NCBI GenBank assembly: GCA_026989405.1
Contig: JALSJL010000452.1
Location: 1-9,862 of the forward strand
Source: Marinosulfonomonas sp.
GTDB taxonomy: Bacteria > Pseudomonadota > Alphaproteobacteria > Rhodobacterales > Rhodobacteraceae
Direction: 5' to 3'
Length of the DNA: 9,862 bases
The notes below the pieces were generated by a model, which was not told the DNA's origin, searched no databases, and was given only the letters and a program-made list of their open reading frames with translations. How positions within the stretch are numbered: the stretch's first letter is position 1; the number at the start of each line of letters is the position of its first letter. The translations under genes were made by a program, and so were the position numbers. Below are positions 1 through 7,209 of the stretch, piece after piece.

Positions 1-185
1 GTCAGCCCGGTTGACAGATGAACCGTGGCCTCACAAGAGAACTCGCTGGCATTCCTGGAAAACACAACCACGGCGTCAGTTGGCCGTTGTGCAAACTTCG
101 CGACGACGTCATCAAGCTCGCTCTTGACATGAGATTGCAGAGCTTCGCCAATATCGATGTGCTTACCGGTGACTTGATACCGCAT
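1..185 (-). CDS. hpf: Ribosome hibernation promoting factor, N-terminal part (cut by window edge)
   Basis: Hibernation promoting factor binds the small ribosomal subunit in stationary phase or stress and favours inactive, dimerised ribosomes. Only the first 61 codons are visible; the gene continues past base 1. The start MRYQVTGKHIDIGEAL, followed by VKSELDDVVAKFAQRPTDA, FSRNASEF and CEATVHLSTGL, matches the beta-alpha-beta N-terminal domain of the HPF/YfiA (RaiA) family. The ATG at 183-185 is fixed by a perfect AGGAGG four bases upstream. The full protein is probably the long form (N-domain plus dimerisation domain, usual in alphaproteobacteria), but that part cannot be seen here. It lies 205 bases downstream of lptB on the same strand. 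In E. coli hpf also follows lptB, but with rpoN between them. The gap suggests a promoter of its own. Family assignment is secure; long versus short form is open. Confidence 0.93.
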   Translation of the reverse strand, partial: MRYQVTGKHIDIGEALQSHVKSELDDVVAKFAQRPTDAVVVFSRNASEFSCEATVHLSTGL

Positions 186-390
186 CGTGCCTCCTGATTT
201 GGTTTGAGTGTGGACATGATCCCGACCAGACACCGCCCGGCCGTCCCAGTCTATTCGATTTGGTCCGCAGATACTCCGAGACAAGCCGCATTGGCTCGGT
301 TTCGTTTGATCTGTCAGCAAGATCAGTCATTGGCCCCATTTGGCGACGACTCGGGTGCCCCTGTCAACTGCAAGACGAAAGAAACCGCAA
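186..390 (-). promoter_or_regulatory. lptB-hpf intergenic region with weak promoter candidates
   Basis: This 205-base gap holds no convincing gene and probably carries the hpf promoter. On the minus strand a TTGACA hexamer (plus 362-367) is followed, 18 bases on, by CCAAAT (338-343), a perfect -35 with a poor -10. A second candidate is CTTG (282-285) followed after 18 bases by CCAAAT (258-263), loosely like the heat-shock sigma (RpoH) pattern of alphaproteobacteria. Neither is strong. A small inverted repeat, GATCT/AGATC with a 7-base loop (308-324), lies between them but has no T-tract, so it is not a normal terminator. No separate ribosome binding site other than that of hpf was seen. Confidence 0.3.
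190..195 (-). promoter_or_regulatory. Strong ribosome binding site of hpf
   Basis: The plus strand reads cctcct, so the message reads AGGAGG, a perfect anti-Shine-Dalgarno match, four bases before the ATG at 183-185. It is the best ribosome binding site in the window and decides the start of hpf. Confidence 0.8.
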
Positions 391-1143
391 TCAGTTGAAA
401 CGAAAGCTCTGGCCAAGGTAGACCCGGCGCACGGCTTCGTTCTCTACGACTTCTTCGGCTGTTCCGCTCATCAGCACCTGCCCATCGTGCAAAATATAGG
501 CTCGGTCGAGTATTTCGAGCGTCTCGCGCACGTTGTGGTCGGTGATCAAGACACCGATACCCCGAGTCTTGAGGTCAGCGACAAGCGCGCGAATTTCGCC
601 GACCGCAATCGGGTCGACTCCGGCAAATGGCTCATCAAGCAGGACATACCGCGGATTTGACGCAAGGCAGCGCGCGATTTCCACGCGCCGGCGTTCGCCA
701 CCAGACAGGGCAAGCGCAGAGGCCCGCCGCAAATGGCTGATCGCGAATTCGGAAAGCAGGTCTTCCAGTCTTTCGCGCCGCAGGACCTTGTCGGACTCGG
801 AGATTTCCAGAATGGCCATTATGTTGTCTTCGACATTCATGCCGCGAAAAATGGACATCTCCTGCGGCAGATAGCCGATCCCCAGTTTCGCCCGGCGATA
901 CATGGGCAATAGCGTCACGTCGCGCCCGTCCAGGACAACCTGTCCACCCTCGGGAATGACAAGCCCCGCGATCGAATAGAAACAGGTCGTCTTGCCAGAG
1001 CCGTTCGGGCCGAGCAGCGCGACCACTTCACCGCGTGCAAGCGTCATGCTGACATCGCGGATGACAAGCCGTTTGCGATAGCTTTTTCGCAGGTTGCTGA
1101 TCTGAAGCCCGCCGCCGCCGTCGGTTATCGTCAGTTCGGTCAT
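391..1143 (-). CDS. lptB: Lipopolysaccharide export ABC transporter ATP-binding protein LptB
   Basis: LptB is the cytoplasmic ATPase whose dimer drives LptF/LptG/LptC to extract lipopolysaccharide from the inner membrane and push it along the periplasmic bridge. The 250-residue protein has the full ABC set in order: Walker A GPNGSGKT (45-52), Q-loop YLPQE (Gln94), signature LSGGE (146-150) followed by the RRRVEIAR helix, Walker B YVLLDEP (166-172) and the H-loop His in ITDHNVRE (203). The stretches FAGVDPIAV and LGIGYLPQEMSIFRGM are typical of LptB rather than of the related branched-chain amino-acid ATPases. Its ATG overlaps the lptA stop as ATGA (1140-1143), so translation is probably coupled. 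The N-terminus carries a run of four glycines just before the ABC domain, a small lineage extension. LptF and LptG are not in the window and are presumably encoded elsewhere. Confidence 0.97.
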   Translation of the reverse strand: MTELTITDGGGGLQISNLRKSYRKRLVIRDVSMTLARGEVVALLGPNGSGKTTCFYSIAGLVIPEGGQVVLDGRDVTLLPMYRRAKLGIGYLPQEMSIFRGMNVEDNIMAILEISESDKVLRRERLEDLLSEFAISHLRRASALALSGGERRRVEIARCLASNPRYVLLDEPFAGVDPIAVGEIRALVADLKTRGIGVLITDHNVRETLEILDRAYILHDGQVLMSGTAEEVVENEAVRRVYLGQSFRFN

Positions 1144-1646
1144 GGGTTGCCCTGTGGCTGAAGGATCGTCTTCACGCGCCCTTCCAGGTTTGCCTTTCCG
1201 GTATTCAGGTCAACGATCATCCGCTCGGCCGACAGGGCATTGGCGCCCTGCGTCAGGATCACGTTTCCGCGCAGGGTGATTATGCCGGTTTCGACGGAAT
1301 ACTCGGCTTCCTGCGCTTCGACGGCCTCGCTGCCATTTACCAGCGTAACACCGCCCGATGCCAACAGCCGGGAAATCTGCCCGGTGGCCTGACCTTCGGG
1401 CGCGCTGTATTCCACCCGGACCTTGCCGGCGGCCAGACGCATGTCGCCCTGACCGATCAGCACATTGCCCACGAACATGGCCGCCCCGTCGGCCTGATCA
1501 ATCGACAGCTGGTCAGCCGTTATCTCGATTGGAAGAGAACTGTCATGTTGCAGCCCGCCGAACGCGACCTGCGCTCCCTGGGCATATGCGGCGAGCGCCG
1601 CCAGGCCAACAGCCAGTGCAATACCGAGCAAGCGTATCAATTTCAT
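1140..1646 (-). CDS. lptA: Lipopolysaccharide transport periplasmic protein LptA
   Basis: LptA forms the periplasmic beta-jellyroll bridge that carries lipopolysaccharide from LptC to LptD. The chosen start is the ATG at 1644-1646 (MKLIRLLGIALAVGLAALA), giving 168 residues. It has GGAAG about eight bases upstream and begins directly with a signal peptide, probably cut after Ala22 (AYA|QG). An ATG five codons earlier (1659-1661) abuts the lptC stop but would add MEVLD in front of the signal and has no good ribosome site. The mature part has the OstA/LptA fold pattern: LPIEITADQLSIDQADG with MFVGNVLIGQG, then AEYSVETGIITLRGNVILTQG and LSAERMIVDLNTGKA. These are the repeated beta-strand units that stack in the bridge. 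It lies between lptC and lptB and overlaps lptB by four bases, as expected for one transcription unit. Confidence 0.93.
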   Translation of the reverse strand: MKLIRLLGIALAVGLAALAAYAQGAQVAFGGLQHDSSLPIEITADQLSIDQADGAAMFVGNVLIGQGDMRLAAGKVRVEYSAPEGQATGQISRLLASGGVTLVNGSEAVEAQEAEYSVETGIITLRGNVILTQGANALSAERMIVDLNTGKANLEGRVKTILQPQGNP

Positions 1647-1661
1647 GTCCAGAACTTCCAT

Positions 1662-2276
1662 CTACTGCTGGGGAAGGTATACCAGTTTCACGCCATCTTG
1701 AAATATCAGTTCATATGACGGATCGCCCTGATCAGGCGATTGTTGCCGCAACACCATCTTTCCCGCCGTGATTTCACCAAGCGGCCCGGATGCGGAAACC
1801 GGCGAGTTTGCGGCAACCTCACGGGTGTCGGCGTTGGCGATGATCGAGTCGGTCTGAATGACATACCCGGTCGAAGTCTGCAGCCTTACGCCCTCTTCGA
1901 GCGCTGCCATTCGGTTGACGGCATTGAACCACCCCGACTTTGCCGTGATCTCCAGGCGCAATCCTTTTGGTGTCTCGATCACCGCCTTCAGCGCGTCTGC
2001 GGCGATACCCTCGTCATCGCCGTCAAGCGGGGCGGCCGATTCTGCGGCCAGCGTGATGGCCATTCCGTCATCATTCACCGCCGAGTATGTCGGGTTGCCG
2101 ATCCGCTGTTCGCGGGCGATCTTTTCGGCAGCAGCGCGAGCAAACGGCAGGGCCCCGTTCGGGTCGATCACGCGTGAGAAAAGGAAAAGCGTCGAGAGAA
2201 TTGCAAGTGCAGCGATCGGCAGCAATATCTTCAGCCAGGCAATCAGCCGGGAATAGGTGTTGTCATGGGTTGCCAT
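1662..2276 (-). CDS. lptC: LPS export system periplasmic/membrane-anchored protein LptC
   Basis: LptC is the single-pass inner-membrane protein that receives lipopolysaccharide from LptB2FG and passes it to LptA. The 204-residue product has a short N-terminal cytoplasmic tail, one membrane helix at about 12-34 (WLKILLPIAALAILSTLFLF), and a periplasmic domain. Recognisable LptC pieces are IGNPTYSAVNDDGMAITLAA, a segment predicting an amphipathic strand pair (LRLEITAKSGWFNAVNRMAALEE), and a terminal strand series ending in DGVKLVYLPQQ. Identity rests on this architecture and on the position directly before lptA-lptB, because LptC sequences are poorly conserved. The ATG comes three bases after the kdsD stop (TGA CCC ATG) with no strong ribosome site, so translation is probably coupled to kdsD. 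It is slightly longer than E. coli LptC (191 residues), with an acidic insert GDDEG near 85. Confidence 0.9.
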   Translation of the reverse strand: MATHDNTYSRLIAWLKILLPIAALAILSTLFLFSRVIDPNGALPFARAAAEKIAREQRIGNPTYSAVNDDGMAITLAAESAAPLDGDDEGIAADALKAVIETPKGLRLEITAKSGWFNAVNRMAALEEGVRLQTSTGYVIQTDSIIANADTREVAANSPVSASGPLGEITAGKMVLRQQSPDQGDPSYELIFQDGVKLVYLPQQ

Positions 2277-2279
2277 GGG

Positions 2280-3239
2280 TCACACGGCACCTGCGCGAAG
2301 ACAGTCATGGATTTTCAACAGCCCGCAGGCCCGGCCGTCCCCGTCCGGGTCGACCACGAACAGGCAGGTGATCTTCATTTCGTCCATGTGCGCGACGGCT
2401 TCGGCGGCAAGGGCGTCGGGCGGAATTGTCTTGGGGCCGGCCGTCATGACCTGCCGTGCCGACAGGTCCAGCAGGCCGTCCATGTTCCGGCGAAGGTCAC
2501 CATCGGTGATGATCCCGGACAGGGCGCCGTCCGCATCGGTTATCCCGACAACGCCAAAGCCTTTTTGCGTCATGGTCAGCAAGACGTCACCCATTCCGGT
2601 ATCACCCGCAACCAGCGGCAGATCGGTATGCATCAGGTCGCGGACTTTCATCAGGCGGGCACCCAGCTTGCCCCCCGGATGGAAATCGCGAAATCGCTCC
2701 GGGGTAATGCTGAGGTTTTCCATCAGCGCGACGGCAAGCGCATCGCCAAGGGCCAGCGTCATGGTTGTCGAGGTGGTCGGTGCAAGACCCATCGGGCAGG
2801 CTTCTTTGGCTGTCGGCAGAACGATCGCGACGTCGGATTGCTGCAACAAGGTGCTGTCGGCTCTGCCGGCCACTCCGATCATCGGAATGCCAAATCGCCG
2901 TGTGTAGGCAATGATGTCTGCCAGTTCCGGCGTCTCGCCCGAGTTGGACAGCACAAGCGCGACGTCATCGCGCGTCAGCATGCCCAGATCGCCATGGCTT
3001 GCCTCGGCCGGATGAACGAAGAAGGCCGGCGTTCCGGTGCTGGCCAGGGTGGCCGCGATTTTTCTTGCGACATGCCCGGATTTGCCCATGCCTGAAACAA
3101 TGACCCTGCCTTTGGATGCCTGCATCAGCTCTACAGCTTCGCAGAAACTGTCGCCCAGAGTATCGGACAGCAAGACCAATGCGCGGGCCTCATCGGAGAT
3201 GACGCGCTTTCCGGCTGCCAGAATGTCCTTGTGGTTCAT
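2280..3239 (-). CDS. kdsD: Arabinose-5-phosphate isomerase KdsD
   Basis: KdsD interconverts D-ribulose 5-phosphate and D-arabinose 5-phosphate, the first committed step to Kdo of the lipopolysaccharide inner core. The N-terminal SIS sugar-isomerase domain contains GMGKSGH (50-56), ASTGTPAFFVHPAEASHGDLGM and LSNSGETPEL. The four residues reported as catalytic in E. coli KdsD (Lys59, Glu111, Glu152, His193) have counterparts Lys53, Glu102, Glu146 (in TAKEACPMG) and His187 (in DFHPGGKLG). Two CBS domains follow, at about 198-258 and 262-319. The chosen start at 3237-3239 (MNHKDILAAGKRV) gives 319 residues, fits family length and has GGAAAA five bases upstream. An in-frame ATG at 3261-3263 overlaps the rnd stop (TGATG) and would add eight residues; one further upstream at 3293 lies inside rnd and is unlikely. 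KdsC, next to kdsD in enterics, is absent here. Confidence 0.95.
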   Translation of the reverse strand: MNHKDILAAGKRVISDEARALVLLSDTLGDSFCEAVELMQASKGRVIVSGMGKSGHVARKIAATLASTGTPAFFVHPAEASHGDLGMLTRDDVALVLSNSGETPELADIIAYTRRFGIPMIGVAGRADSTLLQQSDVAIVLPTAKEACPMGLAPTTSTTMTLALGDALAVALMENLSITPERFRDFHPGGKLGARLMKVRDLMHTDLPLVAGDTGMGDVLLTMTQKGFGVVGITDADGALSGIITDGDLRRNMDGLLDLSARQVMTAGPKTIPPDALAAEAVAHMDEMKITCLFVVDPDGDGRACGLLKIHDCLRAGAV

Positions 3240-3262
3240 CACGATTTTCCGCGGTCTGGGCA

Positions 3263-3874
3263 TCAGTGGGCAAAGATGTCGGTTTCCGGCCATCCCGCCA
3301 GATCAAGGCGCGCGCGCGTTGGCAGAAAGTCAAAACAGGCCTGCGCCATTTCGGTTCGATCTTCGCGGGCCAGCCGCGCATCAAGCACTTCTTTGAGCCG
3401 GTGCAGATACAAGACATCGCTGGCAGCGTAGCCAAGTTGCGCTTCGGTCAGGGTGTCGGCACCCCAGTCGCTCATTTGCTGCTGCTTGGAGATGTCGACC
3501 GAAAGCAGTTCATCAAGCAGGTTTTTCAGCCCATGGCGGTCGGTATAGGTGCGCACGAGTTTCGAGGCAATCTTGGTGCAGTAGACCGGGGCCGTTTCAA
3601 CGCCGAATGCCTTCAGAAGAACAGCAATATCAAACCGGCCAAAATGGAACAGCTTCAGAACATCGGGGTTTGCCAGCAGCGCGCTCAGGTTTGGCGCGTC
3701 GGTCTGGCCCTTTTCGATCTGAACAAGATGGGCATTGCCATCGCCCGAAGACAGTTGGACCAGGCACAGCCGGTCACGGTGCGGGTTAAGCCCCATGGTC
3801 TCGCAATCGATCGCGACGGAAGGCCCGAGGTCCAGCCCGTCGGGAAGATCATTTTTGTATAGATGATTTGCCAA
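3263..3874 (-). CDS. rnd: Short RNase D-like 3'-5' exonuclease, probable TTG start
   Basis: This is a DEDDy-type 3'-5' exoribonuclease of the RNase D family, expected to trim tRNA or other small RNA 3' ends. Exo I is AIDCETMGL (Asp23, Glu25), Exo II is FHFGRFDIAVL (Asp82) and Exo III is YAASDVLYLH (Tyr149, Asp153), so all metal-binding and catalytic residues are present. It is about 203 residues and lacks the C-terminal HRDC domains of the 375-residue E. coli enzyme; this short form is common in alphaproteobacteria. The start is judged to be TTG at 3872-3874, because translation then begins (M)ANHLYKNDLPDGL, as the family does, and AAGGA lies eight bases upstream. The ATG at 3940 would add 22 residues without similarity to the fold. 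It is followed by kdsD with 23 bases between or a one-base overlap, so it probably shares the kdsD-lpt transcript. Confidence 0.92.
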   Translation of the reverse strand: MANHLYKNDLPDGLDLGPSVAIDCETMGLNPHRDRLCLVQLSSGDGNAHLVQIEKGQTDAPNLSALLANPDVLKLFHFGRFDIAVLLKAFGVETAPVYCTKIASKLVRTYTDRHGLKNLLDELLSVDISKQQQMSDWGADTLTEAQLGYAASDVLYLHRLKEVLDARLAREDRTEMAQACFDFLPTRARLDLAGWPETDIFAH

Positions 3875-3963
3875 GTCGGGCCGTCCTTTTATTGCCGGGA
3901 TTGCTGTTCCCGAGATAGAGGCTTTGCCGAAGCAGTGCAACTGCAGGGCCGATTGGCGCCGGG
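3875..3963 (-). promoter_or_regulatory. tamB-rnd gap: stem-loop and weak promoter candidate
   Basis: The 89 bases between the tamB stop and the rnd start contain three things on the minus strand. A weak promoter-like pair is TTGCAC (3935-3940) and TATCTC (3912-3917) spaced 17 bases. A perfect 5-bp stem-loop, CGGGA/TCCCG with a 7-base loop, lies at 3896-3912. The AAGGA ribosome site of rnd follows. The stem-loop is followed by GCAATAAAAGG rather than by T residues, so it is not a factor-independent terminator. Read-through from tamAB into rnd-kdsD-lpt is therefore possible, as is an internal promoter. Confidence 0.25.
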
Positions 3964-6900
3964 CTAGTAGTCTTTTTCATAGTAGACACCCAGGCCGGTT
4001 TCGCCGCCAGACGATGCACTGCCGCGCAGGGTGACATTCGGTGTGAGGTCCAGGTTGAGGTCGATGACCGTCTTGCCTTCGGTGTCGGCGGTGATCTCGA
4101 CATATGCGTTGTCGGATATGTATTTACCGGCCCGGGCCGCAAGTGCGCCATCGTCCGTGGTGACGATATCCAGATCATCCAGCTCGAAACGCTTTCTGAT
4201 CTGGCCGACGACTGTCGTGCGCCCTTCTCCGGTCAATGAAGCGATGGCACCGGCAAGACGGGCGGCCTGCAGCGGCGTGATGCTTGAAATGTCCCGGCCA
4301 AAAAGAAGCAGCGCCAGAACCTCGTCCTCGGGCAGTTCCGGGTTCGAGATGAACTGGATGTCCGGTTTGTCAGCCTGGCCCGACACCACGATCTGCACGG
4401 AGGTGTCGTCCACCTCGGTCGCAGCAACCAGGCGAAACTCGGGCTGAAACGATCCGCGCAGAACGGCTGACCCTTCACGCAGGTCAAAGCGCTTTCCCAA
4501 CAGTTCAAGCCGGCCTCGGATGAGGTCAAAGCGCCCGCCAGGCACGACATTGGCGGTCGTTCCGGACAAGAGTATCTCGCCACCCAGTTCTGCATCCAGT
4601 CCGTGACCGCGGATGAACACCCGCGCAGGTGAACGCACCAGAATGTCCAGCCCGAGACCCGGCCCGGCGGCGCCATTTTCCGAGGCGGGCTTGCCAAGAC
4701 CGGCGGCGATGCGCGTGCGCCGGACCGCCGGCGGCTCGGCGATATGTGTGATCTCGGGAATATCGGCAACACTTGCCACCGGGATCAGCCTGATTTCGGT
4801 TTGCGAAAGGTTCAGGATCCCGCTGAGCATCGCGTTCTGTGGCATGGCCCCGCTCAGCCGGATTGTGCCGTTCGCGAGTGTCTCGAAGGAAGGGGGCCTG
4901 GACAGGGCAATGTCGTTGATGGTGATTTCCAGGTTGCTGGAAAATGGCGCGCGCAACATCTGTTGTCCTGAAAGGTCCATTGATCCGCCGCGTGCCCCGT
5001 TTGCAGAGAGCGACAGGTCGGCTGACCCGCCCGCAAGGATGGCAACGCCCCTGACGTCGACAAGGGAAATTCCGGGGTTCGGCAGGGCAAGACGCGCGTT
5101 GGCGGCCTCGAGCCGCCCGGAAAATGACGAAACGGCGAGCGGTCCGCGCAGCGTGACATCCATGCTTGCCTGACCCTGCAGGTTGAACCGGTTGCCGGAA
5201 AACACGTTTGCAAGGCCAAGCGGAAAACGCCCCGTGACCGAGATATCGTTACGCCCGTCGCCTGGGGAAAAGCGCCCTTTGGCCTGGAGACTGCTGTTGC
5301 CCGGCCCGGTTCCCTTTGCCGTCACTCGCCAGGGCGCCCTGGCTTCGCGCGACATTGATATCTCAACTGTTGCCGGGCCGGAAATTTCCGGCACAAGCCG
5401 CCCAAGATCGCGCAGCTGTGCGTTGGCCTGAAGTTCGCTGTGCGCCGTGCTCAGCGTCGTGTTGATGGCAGCCTTGATTTCAGGGGTTTCAAGGAGTGCC
5501 TTCTTGATCACGAAACCGCCGGTGTTGCGCCGGGCCTTGCCGGAAAACACACCATCCCCGGCAAGAAGTTGATAGGGGCTCGGCCCACCAATGGTCAGAC
5601 CCTTCGTCTGGATGCCGACGCTGGCGTCGAAAGCGCCCTGCATCGGTTGCCACCATCCGTCAATGTCAACCCTGCCTGTTCCGGCCTGCAACGGAATGGC
5701 GGCAAGACGCGCAAAGCGCCCAAGATCGGTCGCGGTGGCCGTGGTCACGCCCTGAATGCGCAGCCCTTCGCTGAAGCCCTGAATGTTGCCGGAAAATTCG
5801 ACCTGAGAAGCATCATCGCTCGCCGTCAGGCGCAAAATTTCAAGCCGGTTGCCAAGCCATTCAACTGAGCCACCCAGGTCCAGCTGCTTCCCAAGCGCCC
5901 CGGCAAGCGCAGGGTCGGTCGGTCGCACACCATTGGCGCGGGCGGTAAAATCGGCAGTCATGCGAGGCGTATCCGTTGCACCCTGGCCCGGCCGGGTGAT
6001 CCGCCCGCCGGCCCGGATCGTCAGCTCTTCCAGTTGCAGGGCCGGGTGGGTCAGCCCGAACAGGGCGCCGTCAAGCGTCCACCTGTCGCCGGTGGCCCTG
6101 TCAAAATCTGCCGTCAAACTGGCATGGCCCAGGCTTGTATCTCCGCCGGGGAAAGGTAGCGCCACCGGGACGTCCGGCGCGGAGCCGACGTCAGCGACAA
6201 GTCTGAAACGGGTCGGGGTCTTGTCGGGTGCAAGATCAAGAGTGCCCGTCACCTTGAGCGCATTGGTATCAATTTCGATATGCTCAATGGCCAGCGATCC
6301 ATCGGGTCTGAGCGTGGCGCTGGTGCGAAGCTCGGTCCGCGGCCCAAAGAACGGGCGCAGTCTGTTGACAAAGAGCGGCCTGACATCGCCTGAGACTTCA
6401 GACTGAAAACGGATATCTCCGGTCGTTTCGCCCGCGGCGATTTCGATGCGGCCACCGATACGCTGGACACCATCGCTTTGCAGAGAAATTCTGCCGGAGA
6501 AGTCGGGCAAAGTGCCCGCCCCGGTGAATGCGAACGCCAGCGCGGGCCGCTCGGGAATATGGGCCAGGCGGGCCAGTATTCCATCGGCCTGTTCGTCAAC
6601 GGACAGGTCCAGTTCAAGCCGGTTCGTGGAGTTGGAAAAACGGCCCGCAAAACGCAGCAGCCCGCGCTTTTGGTCGATGCGTTCAAGTGCCAGATGTGCG
6701 AAACCCTGACCGTCTTCGAGTTGCGCCGCTCCACCCAGACGTGCAACGAGCCCTTCACCCAGGATGTCCTGACCAAGCTGAAGGCGGTCAATTTCAAGGT
6801 TGCCGATATTGATCGCAACGGGAAGTTCGGGCAGGCTGAAGCGCCGCGGCGCGCGTGCTTCCGGTGTCAGGATATCAGCAGCGGGCTGGGGCCTGCGCAG

Positions 6901-7209
6901 GATGTTCAGGGACGCGGCGGACAACTCATTGATCTCGAGCCGTCCGCGCAGAACCGCCGATCGCTGCCAGTCCAGTGTCGCGTCTTCAAGCACCAGCCAG
7001 ACGCCAGCGTCATCCGCGATGTCCAGACGATCCAGATGTGCGCGCGCGCTCAGTGCGCCTGAAAACCCGGTGATGGTTACGCGCCTCCCGACGCTCGACA
7101 GTTGTTTTTCCAACCATCCTTCCAGGAACGCCTTGTCGTCTTGTGCCTTGACCGGCCCCGGCGTCCAGCCCAGGGCAAGCACAATCAAGAGCGCCAGAAC
7201 CGTCCGCAT
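3964..7209 (-). CDS. tamB: Translocation and assembly module subunit TamB (AsmA-like, DUF490)
   Basis: TamB is a very long, beta-rich periplasmic protein that spans from inner to outer membrane. With TamA it supports assembly of some outer-membrane proteins, and related AsmA-like proteins carry phospholipids outward. The product has 1081 residues (E. coli TamB 1259). The N-terminus MRTVLALLIVLALGWTPG is a signal, with a possible cleavage site after Ala22 (PVKA|QDD). The middle is repetitive beta-strand sequence of low complexity typical of the family. The conserved C-terminal TamB/DUF490 domain begins near 851 and contains GRFDLIRGRLELLGKRFDL, the stretch SNPELPEDEVLALLLFGRD and the ending GLGVYYEKDY. 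The ATG at 7207-7209 shares its A with the tamA stop (TGATG), which fixes the start; a TTG one codon earlier is not needed. Coupled translation fits the TamA-TamB complex. Its hydrophobic segment is short for a membrane anchor. Confidence 0.95.
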   Translation of the reverse strand: MRTVLALLIVLALGWTPGPVKAQDDKAFLEGWLEKQLSSVGRRVTITGFSGALSARAHLDRLDIADDAGVWLVLEDATLDWQRSAVLRGRLEINELSAASLNILRRPQPAADILTPEARAPRRFSLPELPVAINIGNLEIDRLQLGQDILGEGLVARLGGAAQLEDGQGFAHLALERIDQKRGLLRFAGRFSNSTNRLELDLSVDEQADGILARLAHIPERPALAFAFTGAGTLPDFSGRISLQSDGVQRIGGRIEIAAGETTGDIRFQSEVSGDVRPLFVNRLRPFFGPRTELRTSATLRPDGSLAIEHIEIDTNALKVTGTLDLAPDKTPTRFRLVADVGSAPDVPVALPFPGGDTSLGHASLTADFDRATGDRWTLDGALFGLTHPALQLEELTIRAGGRITRPGQGATDTPRMTADFTARANGVRPTDPALAGALGKQLDLGGSVEWLGNRLEILRLTASDDASQVEFSGNIQGFSEGLRIQGVTTATATDLGRFARLAAIPLQAGTGRVDIDGWWQPMQGAFDASVGIQTKGLTIGGPSPYQLLAGDGVFSGKARRNTGGFVIKKALLETPEIKAAINTTLSTAHSELQANAQLRDLGRLVPEISGPATVEISMSREARAPWRVTAKGTGPGNSSLQAKGRFSPGDGRNDISVTGRFPLGLANVFSGNRFNLQGQASMDVTLRGPLAVSSFSGRLEAANARLALPNPGISLVDVRGVAILAGGSADLSLSANGARGGSMDLSGQQMLRAPFSSNLEITINDIALSRPPSFETLANGTIRLSGAMPQNAMLSGILNLSQTEIRLIPVASVADIPEITHIAEPPAVRRTRIAAGLGKPASENGAAGPGLGLDILVRSPARVFIRGHGLDAELGGEILLSGTTANVVPGGRFDLIRGRLELLGKRFDLREGSAVLRGSFQPEFRLVAATEVDDTSVQIVVSGQADKPDIQFISNPELPEDEVLALLLFGRDISSITPLQAARLAGAIASLTGEGRTTVVGQIRKRFELDDLDIVTTDDGALAARAGKYISDNAYVEITADTEGKTVIDLNLDLTPNVTLRGSASSGGETGLGVYYEKDY

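Noticed and set aside
2..217. A 71-codon minus-strand frame at the left edge
   Set aside because: It is a shifted frame over hpf. The frame starting at 185 with AGGAGG upstream matches the hibernation factor family instead.
308..324. GATCT/AGATC inverted repeat downstream of lptB as a terminator
   Set aside because: The stem is only five base pairs and is followed by AAACGAAACC rather than T residues on the transcript.
204..660. Plus-strand frames around the lptB-hpf gap
   Set aside because: They partly overlap lptB in antisense, have no good ribosome site and no recognisable protein features.
2265..3095. A 276-codon open frame on the plus strand
   Set aside because: It is the mirror of kdsD, whose catalytic residues and domains are complete; the antisense product has no recognisable fold.
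3240..3293. Longer kdsD N-terminus starting at 3293
   Set aside because: It would overlap the end of rnd by about 30 bases and add residues without family similarity; MNHKDILAAGKRV at 3239 fits length and ribosome site.
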